Under the pieces are notes generated by a model. The model was given only the letters and a program-made list of their open reading frames with translations. It searched no databases and was not told the origin of the DNA. The position numbers were made by a program, and so were the translations under genes. Shown piece by piece: positions 1 through 10,009 of a stretch of DNA of 21,669 nucleotides (positions are counted from its first letter, which is position 1; every line of letters begins with the position of its first letter). Source of the stretch: Saccoglossus kowalevskii. Taxonomy: Eukaryota > Hemichordata > Enteropneusta > Harrimaniidae. The stretch lies in the NCBI RefSeq assembly GCF_000003605.2, contig NW_003108084.1:100659-122327 (forward strand), given 5' to 3'.

Positions 1-640
1 AATTTTGTTATCGGTTGGCTTAATATAACACCAACGGACCGTATTTTTGTGAAATATTGATATTTTTGTCCTGATTTGTAGGAATCTGAAAAACACGTTT
101 CACAACTTGTCTCTTATTTAGCTTCATGCGTCATTCAAGATGGCGGCCCCCATATAGTAAATATCGCATTTATTTTATTGTATCAGATGTGCGCCACCTG
201 ACTGTGGGACCAATGAACATTGATCGACTTCCAGTCGGTAGGAGTATGCATCTTCTTACACAACAAGTTGATTCCTTTCTGCCTCGGCGCGCATTCCGTG
301 ATGACGCAGCAGCCGGCGAAGTCGTCTATTCATGATCATGTCATCGGGTTTTACGCGTGTATTAGCTTATTCTTTCTGGTTTTGGGGTTGGTTGATTGGT
401 TCGTCGTCCGGGAGACGCTGTCTGGGTTGAATTTGGGGTATGTTCACTCGGTCTTCGACCCAACTCTCTCGTTGACCAGCTACCCTGCGCTCTCCTTTCC
501 TCTACTCAACTTGACTCTCACTCCCTGACTACTTAGTAACTAACTGTTCAACCGTCCTAACTCGTGAAGTTGCATTGTGGGATGTATCGTGTTATCTTGA
601 GATCACTACGCTCTCTTGCGTAATCATGCGAAATGGAGTG
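1..640. other. GC-richer leader region without a firm gene
   Basis: The sequence contains CpG-bearing stretches and an AAGATGGCGGCCC motif near 137 like the YY1 consensus found near metazoan promoters. Apart from the small ORF at 301 nothing is assignable. Confidence 0.3.
301..528 (+). other. Weak candidate 75-codon ORF with one membrane segment
   Basis: ATG at 301 has a G at -3. The predicted product begins MTQQPAKSSIHD, has a hydrophobic segment of about 22 residues (VIGFYACISLFFLVLGLVDW), then a Ser/Thr/Leu/Pro-rich tail ending LLNLTLTP. Base composition is GC-richer than the surroundings. No homology is recognised and no splice sites are compelling. It could be a first exon, a transposon fragment or chance. 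Confidence 0.15.
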
Positions 641-673
641 CCCCCGCAGCGACTGAGTTAAATGCAATTCGGG

Positions 674-697
674 CAGCAATCACCACTGTGATTGCTC
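674..697. repeat. Perfect 9-bp inverted repeat
   Basis: AGCAATCAC (675-683), loop CACT, GTGATTGCT (688-696). It is isolated, with no U-tract or gene end to make it a regulatory element, and may be a fragment of a small transposon. Confidence 0.4.
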
Positions 698-872
698 ATA
701 TAGTCAAGAGAATACTTTCATATACTTTTTAAGTGTATCTCAGACTGGTGACAATCAGTTCGTTGAAGGTCTCATGCCACTAATTAACCAATGGCTGCTC
801 GTAGCCATTTAAATGCCCAGCAAGAACCAATGAAATTTTTTAAATATTATTTTTCTCAGGTGCTCCCTGTTT

Positions 873-1190
873 GAGGGCGTAATCACCTGGGTCAGAGGTG
901 AGACCAACATGTGGTCTTTTGTTTACTACTTAGCGGCTGTGTACCTGTGGGTTTATTCTGTGTGTTAATGGATGTTCTAATCTTGGTGTTTTTCCAGTGA
1001 TTTCTCTTGGTGCAATCCAAATACAGTAGGTGTGTCTTGTTTACCTGAGATTTGCAAGAGTTTGAGCTGGCCAACATGTTAGTTTTTTTCATATGGTTGA
1101 TTACTGGCATGTTGATTTCCCATTTTTGAGCCAAATTTTCAACTTTCTTCGTCATTTTCATATAGCAATCTCGTCATATGTTAACATTGT
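873..1190 (-). other. Coding-looking minus-strand stretch, probably a repeat relic
   Basis: On the minus strand an ATG-led frame (1161-892, 89 codons) reads MKMTKKVENLAQKWEINMPV, then INHMKKTNMLASSNSCKS and a Lys/Thr-rich tail. Its hydrophilic composition and helix-forming start look more protein-like than neighbouring frames, but I recognise no family. It may be part of an old transposon gene. Confidence 0.2.
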
Positions 1191-1226
1191 CGTCTATGGA
1201 AATTCAATTAGTGGTATGAGCCCTTA

Positions 1227-1479
1227 AAAGACGGTGGTCGTCGCACCACGCATGTGTGACATTTGTTCAATGTGCTCTTTTAATGGAAATCACGAGTACG
1301 AGTTTTGACCTGGGCGCACTAATTACTACCAGTAGCTCATTCGGTACCCTACAATAACCAAATATTATATAGTTAAGGCTTTGTAACTTCTCAGTTGGTG
1401 TGTGCAACAGTTAAAGTCGCCGTATTTGTTCACATGAGCCCCATCTCGGACATGCGTGGCGAGACGCCCACCGCCCTTC
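1227..1479 (+). mobile_element. MITE-like inverted-repeat element, long form (copy C)
   Basis: Its left end is AAAGACGGTGGTCGTCGCAC and its right end is GGCGAGACGCCCACCGCCCTT. The interior shares blocks with the reverse complement of copy A: ATGGAAATCACGAGTACGAG, TTTTGACCTGGGCGCACT, a CCCTACAATAACC block and AAAGTCGCCGTATTTG. It is the most diverged of the long copies. Confidence 0.65.
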
Positions 1480-1968
1480 AACTAATAAATGAAACTACAC
1501 CATATTGTGTCAACCCTTCAACAGAACGATTGAAAGCAAGATGCAGCTAATAACACGTACTTGAAATAACTAACAATCTTCTATTCTATGCGTCATTATT
1601 TGGCGTATGGTAATATAATCACCATTTCGGTGGATATTGTTACTGTTTTAACAACGTTAACTAACTGATGTATTTTCCTACTTATAGCCATACAGCATCG
1701 ATGCGATTGGTCCACTATATGAATGGCAAGTGAGAAATGGTACATACACATCGAATCCAGCCCCTCCGGATGACTGAACGTGAAGTTCAAATATGAGAAA
1801 AATGTCTGGTTTTCAGCCTTCACAGTTGATGTGACGTAAGATTGAATTTACACAGTGTCTGGTTGTGCGTGGGTTTCCGTAACGGGTTTCCGTTACAGAC
1901 AGACATATATACGATAAGTATATATTGGGCGGACAAAATACAGCGACCGTCGCAGAAAAGTATTACTT

Positions 1969-2274
1969 AAAGCGCGGTAGTCGTCACGCTGCGCATGTGC
2001 GAGATATATGGGTCTCATATAAACAAAGATGGCGACTTTGACTGTTGCTCAGATCAACGAGTACGAACTGACACGTTTCCAAGCTTTAATTTATAGGCAA
2101 TTTTCATGTTATTGGAAGGCATCGAAGGAGTCACCGGCGGTAATCAGTGCAAGTCGCGCCCAGGTCAAACCTCATACTTGTGATTTCCATTTGAAGAGCG
2201 CATTGGATTGTGGGAAAATCAATGTTTATCAACACAAATGTCGAACATGCGCAGCGCGACGACTATCGCGCTTT
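1969..2274 (-). mobile_element. MITE-like inverted-repeat element, long form (copy A)
   Basis: This 306-bp element is bounded by terminal inverted repeats of about 34 bp: AAAGCGCGGTAGTCGTCACG at the left, and its near-perfect reverse complement ending CGACGACTATCGCGCTTT at the right. Its interior, read on the minus strand, aligns with the elements at 1227 and 7950. No transposase is encoded. It is non-autonomous and presumably mobilised by a DNA transposase elsewhere in the genome. No clear target-site duplication was found for this copy. Confidence 0.75.
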
Positions 2275-2352
2275 AATAAAGGACACGTACGTTTTAAATT
2301 ATTTATACAGTATATATATATTATTAAATTAAAAGCAACGCTCGTGCAGTGA
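2029..2352 (+). other. ORF spanning transposon copy A, probably not a gene
   Basis: ATG 2029 (AAAGATGGCG, good context) opens 107 codons beginning MATLTVAQINEYELTRFQAL. All but the last ~26 codons lie inside the inverted-repeat element at 1969-2274. The sister elements at 1227 and 7950 do not keep the frame, so conservation of a protein is not supported. Confidence 0.12.
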
Positions 2353-3785
2353 CGTCAGATTTGATTGGTGAATGCAGACTGGGCGTTACCTTGAGTGCTT
2401 TGAAAATGAGGATGACACCGACCTCGCGAATATATTCGTTTTACGTTTATTTGAAGGATTTTTTTTTCACTGTATTCAGTTATCGGATCACATCACTGTA
2501 AACTCGTTCGATATAGAACTGTGACATTGGTGTGTTCATCTATTGATAACGCCACAATACAACACCATGATATTTATTTTGAACAAATTCTTGTTATGTC
2601 ATCTATGCGTAGGTTTCTATTTTTATGCGGTGAACCCTCTCTCCATATCTTATGTAATCGAACATTCGAACTATTGTGATATAATTTAAATGTGATGTGA
2701 AATATAACTTGTTCATTGCTTCCAAGTCAGTATTGCAGTAGTGAGATACACTTCGTGATTATCACGCGGGAATAGGAATCAATACTTCTCATGACAATGA
2801 CAGTATTTTCTGATATACCCTAACAATAATACAAAGCATTTGAGTAACAACACAAAATATTGACAATGCCGCCGTGACCTCCTAGTATTAGCTCGAGAAG
2901 GATATTTCAAAAAAATACTAAGTGGTTTCATTGCTACATGGTATGTTTGTCCTAGTACGTCATAAAGACAGCCATTTTAGTTCACCCTCGTTCAAACCTA
3001 TTCAGGTTGTACTCACTGAAATAGCGTTCCTGATATATGTATATCATGCAACGACTTGGCAAATAAATGTCTGGTTCGAAATATCACACAATTATGAACA
3101 TGTTGTCGTTTCTTGTAAATGTTGGAATGATCGAACAGCTGACCAAAATATCGCCCGCACAACAATATAGCGTTTGTTTCAAATGATGTGGCTGTACATC
3201 AAGTAATTTCATTCAGGAAGACTGTCCTAGTCGAACAGACAACTAAATCAACAAAAAATAGAGAATCACAGCGCGAAGTAACACAGTTGGGCTGAAATTG
3301 TCGTTATCGTCTTGTCACGTTGTCCGAATTTGATCTGTCCATCATTTCTGAACGTCATTTCTATTTTAGTGAGATTTCGAAGTCGAGACAAAAGCTAAAT
3401 GGGTGTATGTGCATTCTGACTCCGGGTGTGATGTGTATCATACTAGGGGACCCTAAATTCAGTTGTTTAGCAAATTGTATTTGCTTATTAGTAAGTAGAC
3501 ACATTTATTATGTAAAACTGACTCTTTGAGGCAAACTACCATGTTTTACATACATGATCTATCGGATCAAATGAATTTATTTAACAGAAAATGTCATTGC
3601 CAAACATTAAAATATCCTGTAACGGATAATTATGCGCAAGAATATTTATGAATTGTGGTAAAAAAAAACACTGTTTTCCCTATGACGCAATATTTAAAAA
3701 CATAAAACTTCGTTCTTTGAGTTGTATTCTGGGTATCTGGTAAAGATCTGTTTATACCTACAATGTCGAATCAACGGTTTTATTT
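2275..3785. other. AT-rich intergenic stretch
   Basis: No gene, RNA or repeat is recognised. The frames of 69-82 codons here have no domain-like content. Confidence 0.5.
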
Positions 3786-3914
3786 AAAGCGCAGTGGTCG
3801 TCGCGCAGCGCGTGTTCGAATTTCATGTAAATAAACAATGTATTTTACACGCGTTGTATACGTCGCTATGAGTCCCATATCGAACAGGACGCGGCACGAC
3901 GACTGCCACCCTTT
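3786..3914 (+). mobile_element. MITE-like inverted-repeat element, short 129-bp form (copy D)
   Basis: Ends are AAAGCGCAGTGGTCGTCGCG and the inverted CGACGACTGCCACCCTTT. It is exactly as long as the copy at 6696 and differs from it at only about seven positions, mostly in the terminal repeats. The interior (TTCGAATTTCATGTAAAT, ACACGCGTTGTATACGTCGC, ATGAGTCCCATATCG) keeps blocks related to both ends of the long form, so it looks like an internal-deletion derivative. Flanks show no convincing target duplication. Confidence 0.75.
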
Positions 3915-4627
3915 ATTAACCTTGTGACGATGGCGTGCTTTTTCATTTAATGCGTTCAACCTACTGAGCGACCGAGCAAAGTACACGGTACCTCATCACG
4001 AAGTACAACCACTCACACGAAAAACGCCAATTACCGTAGATGTGTTTTCCTTTCATTGCAGTTTGTTCATTAATAGGACTCTACTCGGCCGTTCAATGGA
4101 TACCAGACAATAGATCCAATGATACGACAAACGTCTTTAAGTGCATAATGGCGAAATATGATCGAACTTTGGTTACCCTCTGAGGCCACTATTGTCCCTA
4201 CATTAGTCTGTCTTACAATATTGACAAACGGACCCACATGAACTACTAAGGCTAGTCCAGAACAAATCAAGTGCTCAACAAACAAGTGCAATCAAGGCCT
4301 TGTTCAGATTAACGTGACAACAATAGAACACATGGAATTCCAACGTCTTTAAATATTCTGTTCGCTTAAATGCACGCAAATGTTCACAAGAGTTAAAGAT
4401 TGGACTTGAGGTGAACGCGTATTTTTGTTTATTATTTTGCAAGTGCAATTTAGTTATATAGCGCCATCTAGTGACAACTATTATTCAGGGTTTCATTGTA
4501 GGATTAAACTCCTGCTTCAAAGCAACTACATGTACAACGATGTTTGTCATAGGGCGAATGAACGGAAAATTCGGAGGTACTGGTTGGTCGATTCATTCCA
4601 CTTATTCGACTTTGTGAAGATATAAGT
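3915..4627. other. Intergenic stretch before the retrotransposon fragment
   Basis: No assignable feature. The sequence upstream of 4628 shows no reverse transcriptase motifs in any frame I read, so the retrotransposon is truncated close to this point. Confidence 0.5.
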
Positions 4628-5458
4628 GTGGTCTGTCAAAATGATGAACTAGTATATCCCCACAACAAGTACAAAATGGAACAAAACAATAACAGAAAAA
4701 ACACAATTGAATTTTACAAACAACTACTAGGACTGAACAAATTTGTGGCAAACATTGCATGCAGAGCCGAAGTAGGAGAATTCCCACTCTTAGTAGATAT
4801 TCAGATCAATTTAATAAAATACTGGACTCGTATCAGTAAATTACCAGACAATAATATCACAAAACAAGCATACCTTGAACAAAAGAAATCCAATTTACAA
4901 TGGTACTCTTCAATACAAAAAATGATGAACAACATGAACTTTTCACGAGAACAACAGAATGATTTGTTAACAAAACATATACAGCAAATTAGCAAAGTTG
5001 TCAAACAAAAATACATACTAGTAAGGTTCTAGTGAAAAAATATAACTGAAAAAACAAAGCTGAGAACTTATGAAAAATTCAAAGACTCTTATAATTTTGA
5101 AAAATACTTGGATGTGCTGAATTTGAAACAAAGAATTTCAATGACAAAATTTCGAACTAGTAATCACAATTTAGCAATAGAAAAAGGAAGACATATGCAA
5201 CCAAAAATACCTACTGAAAATAGAATTTGCAAACAATGTTCACAGAATGAAATAGAAGATGAACTTCACTTTGTTATGAAATCACAATATAAAGTAATAC
5301 GCCAACAAATCATACAAGACATTACATTTCCACAAGAAACACAGGATGATCTCCAGAAATTTAATTTCTTGATGACTTCAAAAGATGATGTAATAATAAA
5401 AAAGATTGGCAACTATATTCATAACTCATTTCAATCAAGAAATGAAAATGCCATTTGA
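4628..5458 (+). pseudogene. Non-LTR retrotransposon ORF2 C-terminal fragment, broken
   Basis: A single plus-strand frame runs through this interval, interrupted only by two adjacent stop codons (TAG TGA, 5030-5035). The first half, from about 4700, carries the post-reverse-transcriptase pattern seen in many invertebrate LINEs: FYKQLLGLNK, a RAEVGEFPLLVDI segment and INLIKYWTRI. After the stops the frame resumes with KLRTYEKFKDSYNFEKYL and RISMTKFRTSNHNLAIEKGR, then CKQC (Cys codons at 5228 and 5237), EIEDELHF (His at 5267) and a Ser codon at 5282 where the last Cys of this CCHC-like knuckle is expected. The frame ends at TGA 5456-5458. The 5' end is truncated: the reverse transcriptase and endonuclease parts are absent. 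Family assignment beyond non-LTR is not attempted. It is dead, but its frame is well kept, so it is relatively young or recently disabled. Confidence 0.82.
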
Positions 5459-6687
5459 TATGTAACACTTGTTTTATCCTTTTAACAACTAACTTTCTTT
5501 TTATAGTAGTAGTTATCACAACTAATCTTTATTGCTATTAACTGATAGAAACATTGTATTTCTAAGGATGACCATCGCGGTGAAAACAAAGGCCAAAAAC
5601 TCGCCGAAAACGGTACTTTGGGATGATTGTTGAGACTTCTCTGAACAGTGTAACAAGATTAGCCCTACTTGTGTAACATATATATATTCGGTTGTTCAGG
5701 ATTACTTCAAAGTTGAGTTTGTGTTGTTTTCTCGAATTTTCGCCGGCTCGACCGGCGTTCCACAGCAGCGCACACAGAGCCCATAGAAATACGTCGTACA
5801 ATGGTGCGCGTCTTAGCAACGTAGAACGTCTGTGACGTAGCTCCGCCCCCGAGGATTGCAATCAAGTAGTCTTTCTTGACTACTTTTAAAAATAATATTT
5901 TTACGTTTACGCTTTTAATTATTTGATGTCGTTGAATATTATTAATCTGTGGTGGGGTAGCGGACTGTCCTCATGACTACAGACACGATGTCTGTGTTCG
6001 TCGCTTCGATACCGGTAGTGAGGCGAAGAAGGGAGCTGTATTGAGAAAACAGACGGAGCCGGCGGCAGTACTCTGATAATCGTTTCTTCTTTTTGTTAAT
6101 GCGCCCCCACCGACGGATACAAATACGACGAGACCATCGATGAGGGCGCAGTTTTAAAAAAAATTGCATGTCACCCATATATTTGACTCAAATAATAACG
6201 GAAGATTGAGTTTTCCGGTGTAGTAAGTAGTCTATATTGCATGAAACAATTAAGTATTAAATTAAATAGGTTATAAATGAAGGCTTTAAAAAATCGTGGT
6301 GACAAAATAACAAGGCATGTGCACACAAAGAATAATCACCATGAAATATTTAAGACATTAAGTATCACGTCGAAACTAAGAGTCAACGTTCACACTTCCG
6401 CTGGAAATAAAGCGTGAATTGTTGTAACTCTGCAATAAATTATACAAAAAAATAAACCAGTCTAAACCAGTTTAGTTTAGGACGCAATGAACTGTACGTA
6501 ACAGTTTGGTGATACGTGATATGGAATGGGCTGGAACACAATTCATTGGTTATTCTTGCGAGATCTTGACACGTTCTCGTGTTACTGACGTGGACCTTGA
6601 CATATTTTCAAGCCGTAAATAAATGGGATTATCTCGGTTATTGGGACAAGGTGGTGTACATTTCGTGCGTAAACAACAACTAAGGTT
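5459..6687. other. Intergenic stretch with two GC-richer patches
   Basis: The first part after 5458 is probably the retrotransposon 3' tail. Patches at about 5560-5870 and 5945-6160 are CpG-richer. The first holds a perfect hairpin CGCCGG-CTCGA-CCGGCG near 5742 and a GC-box-like CTCCGCCCCC near 5841. No coding region is supported. Confidence 0.4.
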
Positions 6688-6695
6688 ATACATTT
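6688..6695 (+). repeat. Left 8-bp target-site duplication of copy E
   Basis: ATACATTT is repeated exactly at 6825-6832, immediately outside both terminal inverted repeats of the element at 6696-6824. Confidence 0.7.
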
Positions 6696-6824
6696 AAAGG
6701 GCGGTGGTTGTCGCGCAACGCGTGTTCGAATTTCATGTAAACAAACAATGTATTTTACACGCGTTGTATACGTCGCTATGAGTCCCATATCGAACAGGAC
6801 GCGGCACGACGACTGCCGCTCTTT
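6696..6824 (+). mobile_element. MITE-like inverted-repeat element, short 129-bp form with 8-bp target duplication (copy E)
   Basis: Ends are AAAGGGCGGTGGTTGTCGCG and the inverted CGACGACTGCCGCTCTTT. The 8-mer ATACATTT flanks it directly on both sides (6688-6695 and 6825-6832), a perfect target-site duplication that fixes the element's boundaries. An 8-bp duplication is typical of hAT and of some other cut-and-paste superfamilies. The terminal sequence is not the classic hAT CAGGG, so the superfamily stays open. Confidence 0.8.
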
Positions 6825-6832
6825 ATACATTT
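6825..6832 (+). repeat. Right 8-bp target-site duplication of copy E
   Basis: ATACATTT abuts the right terminal CTTT of the element and matches 6688-6695. Confidence 0.7.
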
Positions 6833-7018
6833 AATTGTTGCGTTATCCATCGATATATTATGGTATGAATTGCACGTTCATTGAAGAACTGATATTTTTA
6901 AGTGTCCAGCTTCTCTCTCATTCACTGTGAAATGAAAGTCACCTGGTACAAATTGTTAGCATTGGTGATAATATGTAGCTAAAAGCGATTGTTTTGACTC
7001 GGTGATTATAAGAAGTGT

Positions 7019-7940
7019 GATAGACCATTTTCCGTACACTGCGAGAATCACGCGTTATGCGTGAAATCGAACGTAAAAACAGGACAAACAAAGGTCATAG
7101 CGTCGTAGTCGCGTCAAACATCGCGTGGGATTCGACAAACGCGAAAGTATTTCGGGGACATTTCCATGCTTAATAATGTGCTGTCCACATTTGATGATAG
7201 GCAATTTCGATTAAGTGAGGGTATTCGGAAGCAATATTCCTCTGTCGAAGATCGGCCGGTCAATGTAAGCTGCGAAATAAAGAAATTCTAGTTCAAAATC
7301 AAATCGTTCGATTTTTGCGGCAGACGTTCGACGCGCGTCTTTCATGCATCTCGCGAGATCTCGCAATTGTTCGGAAAATCACCTATTGTGTAATAGACCA
7401 TTTCCGTTCCCTGCGAGATCTCGCGAAATGCGTAAAATCGAAAGAAAAAACAAAACAAAGGTCATGGCGTTGTCCAAACATTCGCTGGTTCCCGGCCCAA
7501 AGGCCCACTAAGTGACTTAATTTGAAAACATTCCAATATTCGTTTTCTGTAAGCAAGTCTTCATTACGCCATGCCCATACATTCTACCTGCTAAGACTTG
7601 CACATTTGAGATGTTTCTGGCATGATTTCTCGCTGTTTCTGTACAAATTTCAAACAAAAGAAACAGTTTCGTACAGGCAACGAGAAAGTGACGGGCCAAT
7701 CGGAATGCCGGATTCGTTACTAGTTACCGGCCTCTTGTGGCTTGGTGCGCCATGACAATTGAGGCGGGAACCCGGGCGGGAACCAGCAACTCAACAACGT
7801 TCAAACATCGCGTGGGATTCGACAAACGCGAAAGTAATGTTGATGTGATGATGACCGAGTTTGATGAAGCAGGGGTATTTCAATGTAATATTTCTCTCTT
7901 CAAATCTTTCGACTTTTGTAGCAGACGTTCATCCGCTTTT
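7019..7940. repeat. Cluster of duplicated CpG-rich segments
   Basis: Segments recur here in diverged form. A ~75-base block beginning TAGACCATTT, then CTGCGAGA and AAAGGTCAT, occurs at about 7020 and 7393. A 35-base block containing AAACATCGCGTGGGATTCG and GACAAACGCGAAAGTA is identical at 7114-7148 and 7801-7835. Both copies of that block are followed by a GGGTATT segment and end with GCAGACGTTC (about 7320 and 7921), but the second copy is about 90 bp shorter between them. This suggests copies of one unknown repeat with internal deletions. There is no credible protein. Confidence 0.6.
7346..7431. repeat. Palindromic inverted repeat with nested CGAGATCTCG
   Basis: GCATCTCGCGAGATCTCGCA at 7346-7365 is answered by its reverse complement with one mismatch at 7412-7431 (TGCGAGATCTCGCGAAATGC). 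The 20-bp arms are separated by 46 bp, and each arm contains the self-complementary CGAGATCTCG. They may be the terminal repeats of another small transposon inside the duplicated cluster. Confidence 0.55.
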
Positions 7941-7949
7941 AATTTACTT

Positions 7950-8207
7950 AAAGGGTTGTGGTCGTCGCGCCGCGCATGTGTGACATTTGCGTTAATAAAC
8001 ATAATCCAATGCGGTATTCTAATGAAAATCACGGGTACGAGTTTTCACCTGGATGCAAAGTGCACTATTTATCGCTGGTGACTGCTTTTATACCCTCCAA
8101 TAACCAAAGAAATTGCCTAGTTAAAGCTTAGCAACGTGTCAGTTTGTACTCGTTGGTACTCAAAGTCGCCATCTTCGTTCATATGATGAGTTCCATATCT
8201 CGCGCAG
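7950..8207 (+). mobile_element. MITE-like inverted-repeat element, long form, right end lost (copy B)
   Basis: Starts AAAGGGTTGTGGTCGTCGCG and follows the reverse complement of copy A through AATGAAAATCACGGGTACGA, CTGGTGACTGCTTTTATACC, AACGTGTCAGTTTGTACTCG and AAAGTCGCCATCTTCGTTCA. It stops at CTCGCGCAG, inside the right terminal repeat, so the last ~25 bp are deleted or replaced. Confidence 0.7.
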
Positions 8208-10009
8208 TTATTCCAATTCCCAATGGTTTACACGGGTTTTCACTGCACTGTGCATAGTTACATGGTCAGTGTAGCCAGTTTACCAGGTTTGGTATGATAA
8301 ACAGATCAAGCTACCGTGGCAAATGTGTACATTGGCAGTTGTAACGTATGTCAGTACTTATTTCACGTGCACTTAGGTGAACGGTTGACGTGACGGGTGA
8401 TATCCTGTACCACAGTCTCTGACCATACACGGTAAATTGATCGTATCCGTTGTTTACCCAACGTGCAGAATCAACAAAACTGCAGGACAGGTTGCTTAGA
8501 GTGCCTGTTAGAAATCACTCAACAGTATTGTGAAGAAAGCATACCGTGTACACAACCATTGACGTGTGTAATATCTGTGTTTACACTTAAAAATCGGGTG
8601 TTCACAAAAGCGTTACACTGTACCATTTTATAATATAAAGGATTTGATCCGACAGGCAGAGGCTTGAAACATTCACAAACAGTTTTCAACAATACTGGTC
8701 AAACATTGTTTAAATATGTGATGTCATCATTTGAAGCTTATCGGCAGACTAGCTGTAGTCCAGCATGAAGCTAATGGTTTGAGGTCTCTTTTTATCTCCA
8801 CCATGGATAACTCTGGTTTGTTTAACTACACGTTCCATGCCCGTGTGAGGAAATTTATAAAGAGGTCAAAAATATTTTAGTTGGCTCTATAGATTGCAGA
8901 CAAAACTTTCTAACCCAGTAATTATTTGTATGAAATTTGTTACTAACATACACTAATATTACATTTCGTTTTAGCTAATATAATCAGCACCAGTCTTAAA
9001 CTTGAATCTATCTATGTATTTTATTGAACAAATGCGTATGCGTATTGTGTACAAGTTGTATGCAGCTTCTATTCTTGGAAGATTGGTGAGCCACTTTTAC
9101 AAAAGGACAGCAACAAATAAATACCAAACATAAACTCGAGGTAGAACACCTTGCCAGAAAAACAAAACAAAAAACGAACGTTTAGTGTTTTTTTCACTAT
9201 TTTGGACAATATATACAGGCCATAGATTATTCTGTATTAGAAAAACATGTACCGGAAAGGAGTCAGAGCAGAGACCATGGCGTTTCCCAGCATACTTTGC
9301 AGATTATACATTTTACTATGTGTTTGTTTTTTGTGCTGAAATAATCTTTTCTACGTATTTTTTTACGTTCATGAATATACCTCCTCCCCGATACAGATAT
9401 TTATGTGACAGTGTGCTTAGGTTGTACACGTACAGTATTTTGGGCGTTGTTTCATGGCTGGTTGCTTGAGAGGGCCTAAGTTACCAGTAAACAATGGCTA
9501 CAATGTTTACCTATTAGTATATTCTCAATCATTAAAACACTCATCACCTCAAACAACTATGACATTACACCTGAGTTGGTTACTACTATAAACATAAGAA
9601 AATGGCCAGATGATTGTTGTGGCACAACAAAAAAGATGTTTAAATGTTTAAAATGTAGGTTGCCCGTAACTCGAAGTTCGGTTAACTTTAATTAGACTTT
9701 AATCGATTTACAATTTGGCCGTGGTTTTGCATAAAATGGGCGTGGTCATTTGTAACTCAATCGTACTGAAAATGGTTTGGGTTTCTAAAATACCGATCAC
9801 AATCGAACTTATTTAGATTTCTATCCTCAGCATTGAATGAATACCTATTGAGTCATTGCCTACCCCATAATCTCAGTTAATAATCTTAGTTTGAGGCGAA
9901 TGGAACACCGTATTTTCCAAGAACAGATTAACGGCAAGAAAAACAAAAAATCGACATATTCAAATACAAATAAATATTATATGAATGGTCATCAAAATTT
10001 TATTAATAA
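8208..10009. other. Intergenic stretch without a firm feature
   Basis: No domain-bearing frame was found. A 25-codon ORF at 8803-8880 starts in an exact CCACCATGG context but is otherwise unsupported. The frame at 9185-9469 is aromatic-rich and looks accidental. Confidence 0.45.

Noticed and set aside
3780-3986. Minus-strand ORF of 68 codons as a gene, similar to one at 6582-6830.
   Set aside because: The similarity comes from both lying on copies of the same 129-bp inverted-repeat element; no independent coding evidence.
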